NCBI GenBank assembly: GCA_963838735.1
Contig: CAWISG010000004.1
Coordinates: 252,675 to 316,674 of the forward strand
Length of the DNA: 64,000 bases
From: Parerythrobacter_A sp963838735
Lineage (GTDB): Bacteria; Pseudomonadota; Alphaproteobacteria; Sphingomonadales; Sphingomonadaceae
Reading direction: 5' to 3'
This document shows, one piece after another, positions 34,895 through 42,979 of this stretch; position 1 is the first letter of the stretch; the number at the start of each line of letters is the position of its first letter. The notes under the pieces were generated by a model. It did no database searches, was not told the DNA's origin, and saw nothing but the letters and a program-made list of their open reading frames with translations. The translations under genes were made by a program, and so were the position numbers.

Positions 34895-35674
34895 CTATGG
34901 CAGCAACGGTGCGGAGTCAAGGTTTGCGAAGGCGATACGCGGCGCAACCGAAGCAGGTTTTCCTATAGGTAGCCAGCCGCGCATGTCGTCAGCCGTCATC
35001 CACCGCGCCTGTGCGTGCGGCACCGAATTGGTCATGGCGTAGAACGAGCGGGCCTGCGCGCGGGTCATGCCCATTTCGGCGTAATAGTCCAGATAGGTCC
35101 GGTTGGCTTCGGCATCGACGGCGTAATCACCGGCTTCGCGCCCGGTATTGTCGATCCAGCTATGCACCGCGAACTCCGCACCGTCATCGATCCGGCGCTC
35201 CTTGCCCGCCAGGAACAGCTCTACCGCACCTGACCGCACGGAGCCATCGGCGGGGACGTGGGTTGCAATACCGGCGGCGCGGATCAAACGCCCCACCGCC
35301 AGATTGCCGCGATCGTCCTGCGTTCCGGGTGCTTCCACCAGCGCCAGCGTGGCCATCTGGGGGTAATCGCGCAGCATGGCGCGGAAATGGGCGGGGCTGG
35401 CGGCATCGGTCACATCCATCAGCGCGGCACGGTGAGCGTTGATGACATGGAACGGGCCATAGCGGGCGATGGCCCTGCGCGCCGGGATACGCGCGGTCGA
35501 TACGAAGCGGTCGGCGGACCGGGGCGCATTCGGGTCGATCCGCACCCATCTCTGCGTGGCCGGGTTCCATTCCTCCATCCACGTCTCCACGCTCAGCATC
35601 TGCGCATGGGCCGGTGCGGCAGCGAAAGCGAGTGCGGCGCAAATCAGGGAAAGCAAGCGGGCGGCGAAGGACAT
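34895..35674 (-). CDS. Secreted ClpP/crotonase-fold (COG3904-like) protein
   Basis: A 259-residue protein with a signal peptide (MSFAARLLSLICAALAFAAA, cleavage after about AHA at 24). The middle, GNLAVGRLIRAAGIATHV-PADGSVRSGAVELFLAGKERRIDDGA in two parts (GNLAVGRLIRAAG and SVRSGAVELFLAG), follows the pattern of periplasmic ClpP-like serine hydrolases: a conserved Ser (about Ser148) and a His (His171 in AVHSW). The usual oxyanion GGSV segment before it is replaced by GTQDDRGN, so activity is uncertain. Function unknown. It stands alone, with a terminator after it. Confidence 0.6.
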   Translation of the reverse strand: MSFAARLLSLICAALAFAAAPAHAQMLSVETWMEEWNPATQRWVRIDPNAPRSADRFVSTARIPARRAIARYGPFHVINAHRAALMDVTDAASPAHFRAMLRDYPQMATLALVEAPGTQDDRGNLAVGRLIRAAGIATHVPADGSVRSGAVELFLAGKERRIDDGAEFAVHSWIDNTGREAGDYAVDAEANRTYLDYYAEMGMTRAQARSFYAMTNSVPHAQARWMTADDMRGWLPIGKPASVAPRIAFANLDSAPLLP

Positions 35675-35847
35675 GCCTCCTGTCTCCGCGCCGGCATCTT
35701 ACCAACTCGCTACCCGTCGAAGTTACCCGCGCGTTAGGCATTCGCCGCCCGATTGCGCCGAAACGGGACAGTTGCTGTGTATTGCCGCTCGACTTGTCCG
35801 CGCTCTATTGCCATCCCGTGTGGCGAATAGCGGGGGAGTTCAAACAT

Positions 35848-37356
35848 ATGGTCGCACTGGTCAGGACCGTCGCCTATCTGGGGCTGGAGGCACGCGCGGT
35901 GGAGGTGCAGTGCTCGGTCGCGCCCGGCTTGCCCCGCTTCGACATCGTCGGCCTTGCGAACAAGGCGGTGGGCGAAAGCAAGGAGCGGGTGCGCGCGGCC
36001 CTGTCCGCAATGGCGCTGGCCCTTCCGCCCAAGCGCATTACCATCAACCTCTCCCCCGCCGACTTGCCCAAGGAAGGCAGCCATTACGACCTGCCCATCG
36101 CGCTGGCATTGCTGGCCGCAATGGGCGTGACCGACGCCGAACAACTGGGCGACTGGATCGCGGTGGGCGAACTGGCGCTGGACGGGCGCATAGCCGCCAG
36201 CCCGGGCGTGCTGCTTGCCGCCATCCACGCCAACGAACAGGATGCAGGGCTGATCTGTCCGGCATCGCAGGGGGCCGAGGCGCGCTGGGCCAGCGGCGTG
36301 TCGGTTTGCGCTGCGCCCGACCTCGTTGCCTTGCTCGCCCATCTGAAGGGCTCGGCGCAATTGCCGCTGCCACGCGCTGGCGAGGTGGAGCCGATCGCAC
36401 CCGGTCCCGATCTGAAGCAGGTCAAGGGGCAGGAAACCGCCAAGCGCGCGCTGGAGATTGCGGCGGCCGGCGGTCACAACCTCGTGATGGTCGGGCCTCC
36501 TGGCGCGGGCAAGAGCCTGCTCGCCAGCTGCCTGTCCGGCATCCTGCCCGAACTTTCGCCTGCCGAAGCGCTGGAAGTCAGTATGGTGCAATCGGTCGCA
36601 GGCACCCTGGATGGCGGCCGGATCAGCCGCGCCCGTCCATTCCGCGCCCCGCACCATTCGGCCAGCATGGCGGCGCTGACCGGCGGCGGGCTGAAAGTGA
36701 AACCGGGCGAAGTCAGCCTGGCCCATCTGGGCGTCCTGTTCCTCGACGAACTGCCCGAATTCCAGCGCGCCGTGCTCGATTCGCTACGTCAGCCGCTGGA
36801 GACCGGCACAGTCGATATCGCCCGCGCCAATGCGCATGTAACCTATCCCGCGCAAGTCCAGCTGGTCGCGGCGATGAACCCGTGCCGGTGCGGACATCTG
36901 GGCGACCCGGCGCTCGCCTGTTCGCGCGCCCCGAAATGCGCGGCGGATTACCAGAGCAAGGTCAGCGGTCCGATGCTCGACCGGATCGACCTGCATGTCG
37001 ATGTCGATCCCGTTAGCGCGGCGGACATGGCCCTGCCCCCCACCGGCGAGGACAGCCCAACCGTCGCCGCGCGTGTCGCTGCCGCCCGTGAGGTGCAAGC
37101 CGGACGGTTCGAGGAAACCGGCGCGCGCACCAATGCCGGTTTGCAGGGCGATGCGTTGGAGACATTCGCCGGACCCGACGAAGCAGGCCGCACCCTGCTG
37201 ATGCAAGCCGCCGAAGCAATGCGCCTGTCCGCACGCGGCTACACCCGAATGCTGCGCGTGGCCCGCACCATCGCCGATCTGGCGGGCGCAGAACAGGTGG
37301 GGCGCATCCACATCGCCGAAGCGCTGAGTTACCGACGGCAACCGCCGCGGGCGTGA
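35848..37356 (+). CDS. YifB/ComM-family Mg chelatase-like AAA ATPase
   Basis: A 502-residue protein from the ATG at 35848 (MVALVRTVAYLGLEARAVEV). An N-terminal Lon-S5-like fold (residues about 15-160) contains GLPRFDIVGLANKAVGESKERV. The AAA domain has Walker A GPPGAGKSLLAS, FRAPHHSASMAALTGGG and Walker B FLDELPEF. A C-terminal helical lid includes ARGYTRMLRVARTIADL and a zinc-type cluster NPCRCGHLGDP. ComM homologues help branch migration during natural transformation; that role here is an inference. It is preceded by GGGGAG. Confidence 0.93.
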   Translation: MVALVRTVAYLGLEARAVEVQCSVAPGLPRFDIVGLANKAVGESKERVRAALSAMALALPPKRITINLSPADLPKEGSHYDLPIALALLAAMGVTDAEQLGDWIAVGELALDGRIAASPGVLLAAIHANEQDAGLICPASQGAEARWASGVSVCAAPDLVALLAHLKGSAQLPLPRAGEVEPIAPGPDLKQVKGQETAKRALEIAAAGGHNLVMVGPPGAGKSLLASCLSGILPELSPAEALEVSMVQSVAGTLDGGRISRARPFRAPHHSASMAALTGGGLKVKPGEVSLAHLGVLFLDELPEFQRAVLDSLRQPLETGTVDIARANAHVTYPAQVQLVAAMNPCRCGHLGDPALACSRAPKCAADYQSKVSGPMLDRIDLHVDVDPVSAADMALPPTGEDSPTVAARVAAAREVQAGRFEETGARTNAGLQGDALETFAGPDEAGRTLLMQAAEAMRLSARGYTRMLRVARTIADLAGAEQVGRIHIAEALSYRRQPPRA

Positions 37357-37380
37357 TTGCGTTTCTTGTGGCGCAGGGCG

Positions 37381-37686
37381 TCAGGCGTAGGGCGTGTTCT
37401 TAACCAGATACCGGTTCCAGTCCTTCGCGCCGTCGTCCCACCAGACCGGACCGCGTTCGCCCAACGCGACCTTGGCTTCTTGAACCGACGCGCGCGCCGT
37501 TTTCAGCGCGTCGTCATCCTCCGTTTTCAGCGCATCGCGGACGGCTCGGCGCGCGTCCATCAAGGCGTCGACCCAGCGTTGGCGCTCCGTTTCGGGCAGG
37601 TTCGGGTTGGTTGCCCGCCACAGCCTGCCGCGCACGATGATATAGCGGCCATCGGGCGTGCGCTCGACCTCGTTTGAACCGCCCAT
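37381..37686 (-). CDS. Conserved hypothetical protein (WWDDGAKDWNRY motif)
   Basis: 101 soluble residues. Features: DGRYIIVRGRLWRATNPNLP at the N-terminus, a charged helical middle, and PVWWDDGAKDWNRYLVKNTP at the C-terminus. This combination recurs in small uncharacterised proteobacterial proteins. It begins four bases after the stop of the HxlR regulator gene, so it is probably co-transcribed. Function unknown. Confidence 0.72.
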   Translation of the reverse strand: MGGSNEVERTPDGRYIIVRGRLWRATNPNLPETERQRWVDALMDARRAVRDALKTEDDDALKTARASVQEAKVALGERGPVWWDDGAKDWNRYLVKNTPYA

Positions 37687-37690
37687 GCGG

Positions 37691-38167
37691 TTAACCGGTT
37701 GCAGGCTTTGCTGCCGTGCCGTCCGGTCGCTTGCCCAGCTCGTCTCGCGGCGTCAGCCACAGATCGTCCAGCGTCAGCGCGCGTCCGTCATGCGACAGGA
37801 TTGATACCGAACCGATCGGCAGCCGGTCGCGCGCATCGGTGAGCACCGGATTTTCTACCATTTCAGTCCCGTATTTCTGCCCCCATTGCCGTAGCGCGAT
37901 CATCGCCGGCAGCAGGTCCACGCCCTTTTCGGTCAGGCGATATTCCACGCGGCGCCGGTCATCGACGCTAGGCCGCCGATCGAGGATTCCGGCGTCCACT
38001 AGCTTGACCAGCCGGTTCGACAGGATGTTGCGGGCGATACCCAACTCGCTTTGAAATTCTTCGAAGTGGTGCAAGCCATTGAAACTGGCGCGCAGGATCA
38101 TGAAGGCCCAGCGTTCGCCCATAACTTCCAGCGCTTCGGCCAGGCCGCATACGGTCAGTTCGCGCAA
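37691..38167 (-). CDS. HxlR-family winged-helix transcriptional regulator
   Basis: 158 residues. The HxlR winged helix occupies about residues 5-95: CGLAEALEVMGERWAFMILR, then HHFEEFQSELGIARNILSNR (recognition helix), LVDAGILDRR and YRLTEKGVDLLPAM. The C-terminal 60 residues are an extra domain. The start is TTG at 38167; no ATG is in a good place, so the exact N-terminus is uncertain. It is divergent from the secreted protein gene at 38372 with 204 bases between, which hold repeated elements that could be its operator. Confidence 0.85.
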   Translation of the reverse strand: MRELTVCGLAEALEVMGERWAFMILRASFNGLHHFEEFQSELGIARNILSNRLVKLVDAGILDRRPSVDDRRRVEYRLTEKGVDLLPAMIALRQWGQKYGTEMVENPVLTDARDRLPIGSVSILSHDGRALTLDDLWLTPRDELGKRPDGTAAKPATG

Positions 38168-38259
38168 CGGTTCGCGTATATCGCCGATGTCAGCCCCCCT
38201 TCGAAATCGTCGAAACGTACTCGCTATCTTGTTTTGTCCATGTCGGGAAGCATCGAAAA

Positions 38260-38306
38260 ATAGGTTGCAATCCGCAATCTATTTGATAGGTAGCGATTTG
38301 CAACTT
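38260..38306. promoter_or_regulatory. Possible HxlR operator
   Basis: ATAGGTTGCAATC (38260-38272) recurs as ATAGGTAGCGATT (38286-38298), 26 bases apart; AGGTTGCAATC also pairs in inverted sense with GATTTGCAACTT (38295-38306). It lies between the regulator and the divergent gene. Assignment rests on position and repetition only. Confidence 0.35.
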
Positions 38307-38371
38307 GTTGTGCATCGCAGCAGGAGGGTGTGTTGCCACCGTGCGTCATGCCCCGTTTCGAGGAATTGCCC

Positions 38372-38668
38372 ATGGCCCTTCGTATTTTCTCCGCTGCCGC
38401 TTTTGCTGCAGCCATGCTCGCTACCCCGGCGCTGGCCAGTGACATTCATTACACAGTCCAGACCGTGAAACCCGTGAATGCGCAAACGGTCATCGCCGGG
38501 CGCGTGTTGTGGCGTTGTGCGGGGACGACCTGCGTTGCCGCGAAAAACGGACGCCGCGACGCGACCGTGTGTTCGCGTCTCCAGCGCGAAGTCGGCGACA
38601 TCGCCAGCTTCACCGCTGGCGACGAGACGTTCGACGACGCAGCGCTGGCGAAGTGCAACAAGGCATAG
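38372..38668 (+). CDS. CC_3452-family secreted protein
   Basis: 98 residues from the ATG at 38372 (MALRIFSAAAFAAAMLATPA); signal peptide cleaved after ALA near residue 23. The mature part is small, with the pattern YTVQTVKPVNAQTVIAGRVLWRC, then TTCVAAKNGRRDATVCSRL, and three or four cysteines that could form disulfides (WRC, TTC, TVC, AKC). This matches the CC_3452 family of alphaproteobacteria, function unknown. It is divergent from the HxlR gene and ends before a strong terminator. Confidence 0.75.
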   Translation: MALRIFSAAAFAAAMLATPALASDIHYTVQTVKPVNAQTVIAGRVLWRCAGTTCVAAKNGRRDATVCSRLQREVGDIASFTAGDETFDDAALAKCNKA

Positions 38669-38719
38669 GTTTCCTGATACCCTGCCGCCCTGCTCCGTCC
38701 TCGCAGGGTCGGCGGTCTT

Positions 38720-38758
38720 GCGGGCTTTCGGTGCGGTGCATCGAAGGCCCGCTTTTTT
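38720..38758 (+). terminator. Rho-independent terminator after the CC_3452-family gene
   Basis: GCGGGCTTTCG (38720-38730) pairs with CGAAGGCCCGC (38742-38752) with one bulge-type mismatch and is followed by six T. It separates the gene from the converging HAD gene. Confidence 0.85.
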
Positions 38759-38765
38759 ACGCGCG

Positions 38766-39383
38766 TCAGGCCAGGATGCCACGCCCGCGCAGGTCGGTTT
38801 CCAGCGTTCTGGCGTCGGTAAAGTGATGCGTGTGCCACCCCAGACGTGCCGCTGTTTCGCAGTTCGCCCGTGTGTCGTCGATAAACAGCATCTCGTCCGG
38901 CGCGCGTCCGAACCGCTGCGCTGCCAGATCGAAAATCGCGCGGCCCGGCTTCACCAGGCTCTCGTCGCCCGATACCACGATATCGCGGAACAGCTTTAGC
39001 ACCGGCTGCGTCGGGCAGAACATCCGCCAGAAATCGCTGCCGAAATTGGTAATCGCATAGAGTTGCACATCTGCCGCATCAAGCCGCTCGATCAGAGCGA
39101 TGGTGCCGGGCACCGGACCGGGAATGGTCTCCAGCCAGCGGTCGCGATAAGCGGTGATCGCGTCGGCATGATCGGGGAACGAGGCGCTGCGTTCGGCAAC
39201 CAGCGTGTCGATTGCGCGGCCTGCATCGTGCTCGCCATGCCAGCTGCGGGTGATGACGTTCTCGTGCGCCCAGTCGGCGTCCGACGGGTCCGGATAGAGC
39301 CGGTCCAGCAGGATACGCATATCCCACTGCACGATCACTCGACCGACATCGAAAACGACGATGTGCGGTTCGGGTTCAATCAT
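38766..39383 (-). CDS. HAD-superfamily phosphatase (YihX-like)
   Basis: 205 residues. Motif I is VVFDVGRVIVQW: nucleophile Asp12, but the usual second Asp is Gly, as in YihX-type sugar-phosphate phosphatases. Motif II Thr/Ser is in YAITNFGSDFW, motif III Lys in SLVKPGRAIFDLA and motif IV in EMLFIDDTRANCETAARLG. A helical cap lies between motif I and II. Small phosphorylated substrates are likely but not identifiable. The ATG at 39383 gives MIEPEPHIVV. Confidence 0.85.
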   Translation of the reverse strand: MIEPEPHIVVFDVGRVIVQWDMRILLDRLYPDPSDADWAHENVITRSWHGEHDAGRAIDTLVAERSASFPDHADAITAYRDRWLETIPGPVPGTIALIERLDAADVQLYAITNFGSDFWRMFCPTQPVLKLFRDIVVSGDESLVKPGRAIFDLAAQRFGRAPDEMLFIDDTRANCETAARLGWHTHHFTDARTLETDLRGRGILA

Positions 39384-39499
39384 GGCGGCGTCCCGGAATT
39401 GCGGGCATGGTTTAGAAGGGTGTTTTCACACAACGCCAGCGGTTCGCTGTGCGCAGAGAGGGTCGCAGGACGGATATCCGCAAGCGCGCCCGTCCATAC

Positions 39500-39625
39500 T
39501 TATCCCTGGCGGGCTTTGAACCGGCAATTCGTCTTGTTGATGACATAAGTGCGGCCACGGCGGCGGATGACGCGGCAATCGCGATGGCGGCCCTTCAGCG
39601 ACTTGAGGCTGTTGCGGATCTTCAT
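39500..39625 (-). CDS. rpmJ: Large ribosomal subunit protein bL36
   Basis: 41 residues, MKIRNSLKSLKGRHRDCRVI followed by RRRGRTYVINKTNCRFKARQ and G. This is the 41-residue form of bL36 typical of alphaproteobacteria, which keeps only two cysteines and so lacks the complete zinc knuckle. ATG at 39623-39625, 95 bases after galE on the same strand with a hairpin between them, so it probably has its own promoter. Confidence 0.95.
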   Translation of the reverse strand: MKIRNSLKSLKGRHRDCRVIRRRGRTYVINKTNCRFKARQG

Positions 39626-39644
39626 GATATGGGGTTCCCGTAAA

Positions 39645-39680
39645 ATACGAAACGGCACCGGAATTGCGCTTCCGATGCCG
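39645..39680 (-). terminator. Probable terminator of galE
   Basis: On the minus strand CGGCATCGGAA pairs with TTCCGGTGCCG (39653-39680, one mismatch) and is followed by TTTCGTATTTTA. It lies between the galE stop and rpmJ. Confidence 0.65.
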
Positions 39681-39720
39681 CTGTTTCAGGTGGCGCAAAT
39701 ACGGTCGGGATAGCGAAAGG

Positions 39721-40737
39721 TCAAGGATTTTGCCGTTCGGCCAAGCGGCGCTCCCACGCCAGCGCATGCGCCACAATCGTATCGAGGCTGTCGTGCTCCG
39801 GCTGCCACGGCAACGTGGCACGCAAGCGGTACGGGTCCGATATAAGCGTTGCTGGATCGCCCGCGCGGCGCGGCTGCATGCGCCGGTCCAGCGTCATGTT
39901 CGTCACACGGTCCACGGCATCCAGCACCTCCATCACGGAAAAGCCACGCCCGTACCCGCAATTCATAACCAGCGAGCGGTCCGGCTGCGCCACCAGCGCC
40001 TCCAGTGCCAGCACATGCGCGGCGGCGAGATCGCTGACATGGATATAGTCGCGGATGCCCGTGCCGTCGGGCGTGTCGAAATCGGTACCAAACACCGCAA
40101 CGTGATCGCGCTTGCCCAGCGCCGCCTCGACCGCAACCTTTATGAGATGCGTCGCGCCAGCGGTCGATTGGCCGGTGCGCCCTTCCGGATCGGCCCCCGC
40201 CACATTGAAATAGCGCAGCGCGCCGTAATTCATCGGATGCGCGGCGGCGGTGTCGGCCAGCATGCGCTCGGTCATCAGCTTGGACCAGCCATACGGATTG
40301 ATCGGCACCTGCGGCGCGTCCTCGTCCACCGTCGCGGTATCGGGTGTACCGTAGGTTGCGGCGGTGCTGCTGAAGATGATGTGCGGTACACCCGCCACCA
40401 CCGCTGCGGCGATCAACGCGCGGCTCTTCACGGTGTTGTTGTCGTAATATTTCAGCGGGTCCGCCACCAACTCGGGCACCACCACCGATCCGGCAAAATG
40501 CATGACCGCCCCCGCACCGGCGCCCATGCCCTGCTCGGCAAAGATGCGCGCCATCAAGTCGGCATCGGCAATATCGCCCTGGTAAAACGGCACATCGTCC
40601 GGCACGACGAAGCGGAAACCGGTGACGAGGTTGTCGATCACCGCGACCGGCCAGCCGGCATCTTTCAGCGCCAGCACCGCGTGGCTGCCAATATAGCCTG
40701 CGCCACCTGTGACGAGGACGGGAGTTATTCGGCCCAT
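39721..40737 (-). CDS. galE: UDP-glucose 4-epimerase
   Basis: A 338-residue extended short-chain dehydrogenase interconverting UDP-glucose and UDP-galactose. NAD-binding motif GGAGYIGSHAVLAL (residues 10-23), the catalytic Ser in FSSTAATYG and the YxxxK pair in NPYGWSKLMTE. GTGIRDYIHVSDLAAAHVLAL and GYGRGFSVMEVLDAV are standard. Length is typical. It stands alone between rpmJ and the lipoprotein at 40807, from which it diverges. It supplies sugars for surface polysaccharide or galactose metabolism; no other such genes are nearby. Confidence 0.95.
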   Translation of the reverse strand: MGRITPVLVTGGAGYIGSHAVLALKDAGWPVAVIDNLVTGFRFVVPDDVPFYQGDIADADLMARIFAEQGMGAGAGAVMHFAGSVVVPELVADPLKYYDNNTVKSRALIAAAVVAGVPHIIFSSTAATYGTPDTATVDEDAPQVPINPYGWSKLMTERMLADTAAAHPMNYGALRYFNVAGADPEGRTGQSTAGATHLIKVAVEAALGKRDHVAVFGTDFDTPDGTGIRDYIHVSDLAAAHVLALEALVAQPDRSLVMNCGYGRGFSVMEVLDAVDRVTNMTLDRRMQPRRAGDPATLISDPYRLRATLPWQPEHDSLDTIVAHALAWERRLAERQNP

Positions 40738-40806
40738 GACATCTTCCTGTATGTCCCATCTGCACGGCAGCGTGCAACTGCTTGGCGTGTCGGGCGTTGC
40801 AGCTAC

Positions 40807-41400
40807 ATGACAAACACAATCAAAACACTAATACTTGCCGTCACGGCCCTGCCCCTCGCCGCGTGCGCCACCCCCTATACCGGACCGGTGGAGGTGACTC
40901 GCTTTGTCGCCGATGATTTTGCTACCGCGACCACAATTGGCACCAGAGTGAACCGGGATGCGGAAGGCGGGCTACCTGGCTCACCTTACGAGCAGGCGGT
41001 GGCAGACGAACTGTCACGTCTGTCGTATCTCGTGAATCCAGCAAATACTGCGCGGCAATCTGCCGATATCCGAGTGGCACGCTACCGCGTGGATAAAGCC
41101 GGACGACGCTCGCCGGTCAGCGTGGGGGTCGGTGGTGGTACGGGCACGTTCGGCTCTGGTGTAGGCCTTGGCGTCGGGATCAATCTGGGTGGCGGTGCCA
41201 AACCGCGCGAGCTGACCGAGCTATCGGTTAGAATAAGCGGCGCAAACAACACGACGCTGTGGGAGGGACGCGCCGAGATGGTGACCAGCACCGATGCTGC
41301 GCTCGGCAATCCGGCAGCGAATGCGCGGGCGCTGGCCAGGGCGCTTTTCTCAGGCTTTCCCGGTAATAATGGGGAGACAATACAGGTCGATGCACAATGA
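40807..41400 (+). CDS. DUF4136-like lipoprotein
   Basis: 197 residues from the ATG at 40807 with a lipoprotein signal (ILAVTALPLAACATP, Cys at about 20). The body contains SADIRVARYRVDKAGRRSPV and a glycine-rich middle (VGVGGGTGTFGSGVGLGVGI). The end, LFSGFPGNNGETIQVDAQ, repeats the FPGN-GET motif of the lipoprotein at 14911, so they are probably paralogues. Function unknown. The stop overlaps the start of the next gene (ATGA), so the two proteins are co-translated. Confidence 0.75.
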   Translation: MTNTIKTLILAVTALPLAACATPYTGPVEVTRFVADDFATATTIGTRVNRDAEGGLPGSPYEQAVADELSRLSYLVNPANTARQSADIRVARYRVDKAGRRSPVSVGVGGGTGTFGSGVGLGVGINLGGGAKPRELTELSVRISGANNTTLWEGRAEMVTSTDAALGNPAANARALARALFSGFPGNNGETIQVDAQ

Positions 41401-42572
41401 GTGGTCCCATGAATGGCCACATCGGCGATATCGCCATAGATGCCGTCTTCGACAGCGGTAACATCGACGTTCTGGCGACAGACGGTGCAGCCGCCCGGCT
41501 AACCATTCGGCCCGATGCAAAGGCGGATTTTGCGCAGTGGTTTCATTTCCGCGTGTCGGGCATGGCGGGGCGCACGGTCGAACTGGCGCTTACCGGTCTT
41601 GAAAACTCCGCCTATCCCGGCGGCTGGCCCGATTATAATTGCCGCGTCAGCGAAGATCGCGATTTCTGGGGTGTGGCCGATAGTTCGTATGACAAAGATG
41701 CAGATGGCGGCACACTAACCATCCGCTACACTGCCGCCAGCGATATTGCGTGGTTCGCTTACTTCGCGCCGTATTCGATGGAACGGCATCATGATCTGGT
41801 GTCGGAAACAGCCAGTGCGGAAGGTGTATCGCACCGTACGCTGGCGACGACTTACGAGGGTCAACCGGTCGATTGCCTGACCTTCGGCGAAGGCCCGACG
41901 CAGGTCTGGCTGATCGCGCGCCAGCATCCGGGCGAAACGCAGGCCGAATGGTGGATGGAAGGTATGCTGGCGGCGATGACCGACCCGGCCAATTCCGTCG
42001 CCCGCGCCCTGCGCCGGCAATGCACGTTCCATGTCGTGCCCAACTGCAACCCGGACGGATCGCGCAAGGGCCATTTGCGCACCAATACGGTTGGTGCGAA
42101 CCTCAACCGCGAGTGGGCGGAACCGACCGCGGAACGCTCGCCCGAAGTGCTGGGCATCCGCAATGCAATGGACGCCAGCGGCGTCGATTTCTGCATGGAT
42201 GTGCATGGCGACGAGGCAATCCCGGCAGTATTCCTTGCCGGGTACGAAGGCATCCCGGATCTGACCGACGCGCATCTTGCGGGTTACAACCGTTACGAGG
42301 CGCTGCTCGAACGCCGCACACCCGATTTCCAAACGGAAAAGGGGTATCCCAAAGCGGCAGCTGGCAAGGCGAATCTGTCGATGTCCACCACGCAAATCGC
42401 GCACCGGTTCAAAGCGACCGCGATGACATTGGAAATGCCCTACAAAGACCATGACGACTGCCCCGACGCCGCGCAAAACTGGTCGCCCGAGCGCTGTATG
42501 CGACTGGGCGAGGATTGCATGGGTGCGCTGCTCGAATGGCTTGAAACAGCCGATCAAACAAAAAGCGCCTAA
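41397..42572 (+). CDS. M14-family zinc carboxypeptidase, cytosolic carboxypeptidase (CCP)-like
   Basis: 391 residues with no signal peptide. An N-terminal beta-sandwich domain (residues 1 to about 130, with the WFHFRVSG and NCRVSEDRDFWG segments) precedes the M14 catalytic domain. Zinc and catalytic residues: His177 and Glu180 in RQHPGETQAEWWMEG, His270 in MDVHGDE, and the general base Glu346 in MTLEMPYKD; substrate contacts in NPDGSRKGHLRTNTVGANLN. The N-domain plus this HPGE form is the CCP/AGBL type, whose eukaryotic members trim glutamate from tubulin tails; the bacterial substrate is unknown. It overlaps the upstream lipoprotein gene and, by four bases, the converging cdd. Confidence 0.88.
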   Translation: MSGPMNGHIGDIAIDAVFDSGNIDVLATDGAAARLTIRPDAKADFAQWFHFRVSGMAGRTVELALTGLENSAYPGGWPDYNCRVSEDRDFWGVADSSYDKDADGGTLTIRYTAASDIAWFAYFAPYSMERHHDLVSETASAEGVSHRTLATTYEGQPVDCLTFGEGPTQVWLIARQHPGETQAEWWMEGMLAAMTDPANSVARALRRQCTFHVVPNCNPDGSRKGHLRTNTVGANLNREWAEPTAERSPEVLGIRNAMDASGVDFCMDVHGDEAIPAVFLAGYEGIPDLTDAHLAGYNRYEALLERRTPDFQTEKGYPKAAAGKANLSMSTTQIAHRFKATAMTLEMPYKDHDDCPDAAQNWSPERCMRLGEDCMGALLEWLETADQTKSA

Positions 42573-42979
42573 AGGCTGGCGGGCCCAAATGCCTTGGGCA
42601 GCAATACGCTTAGCAATACGTGTTCCGTATCGTCGGGGCCAATACACAAGACCAACGGGTCTGTCCCGCCTAGCTGTGCCAGCTCGGACAGCACCTGGCG
42701 ACAGCGACCGCACGGGGTGATCGGCACATCGGTTTTTGCGCCATATACCGCAACACCGACAAGTCCGCCACGCACGCCATTGCCCATCGCCTTCGCAACC
42801 GCCACGGTTTCGGCGCATAGCGTCATACCGTAGCTTGCATTTTCGATATTGGTGCCGGTGACGACCGAACCATCGGCGAAGACAAGCGCCGCGCCGACAG
42901 GGAAGCTGGAGTAGGGCGAATAGCTATACCGAGCGGCATTGCGAGCGGCGTCGCAGAGCGCCTTTTCGTCAAAGCTCAT
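42569..42979 (-). CDS. cdd: Cytidine deaminase
   Basis: A 136-residue homotetramer-type cytidine deaminase of the pyrimidine salvage pathway. The zinc site is visible: Cys and catalytic Glu in TLCAETVAVAKA and the Cys pair in TPCGRCRQVLSEL. The N-terminus YSPYSSFPVGAALVFADG binds nucleoside. The start at 42979 overlaps the stop of the GH25-like gene by four bases (ATGA), so they are translated in series. Confidence 0.95.
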   Translation of the reverse strand: MSFDEKALCDAARNAARYSYSPYSSFPVGAALVFADGSVVTGTNIENASYGMTLCAETVAVAKAMGNGVRGGLVGVAVYGAKTDVPITPCGRCRQVLSELAQLGGTDPLVLCIGPDDTEHVLLSVLLPKAFGPASL

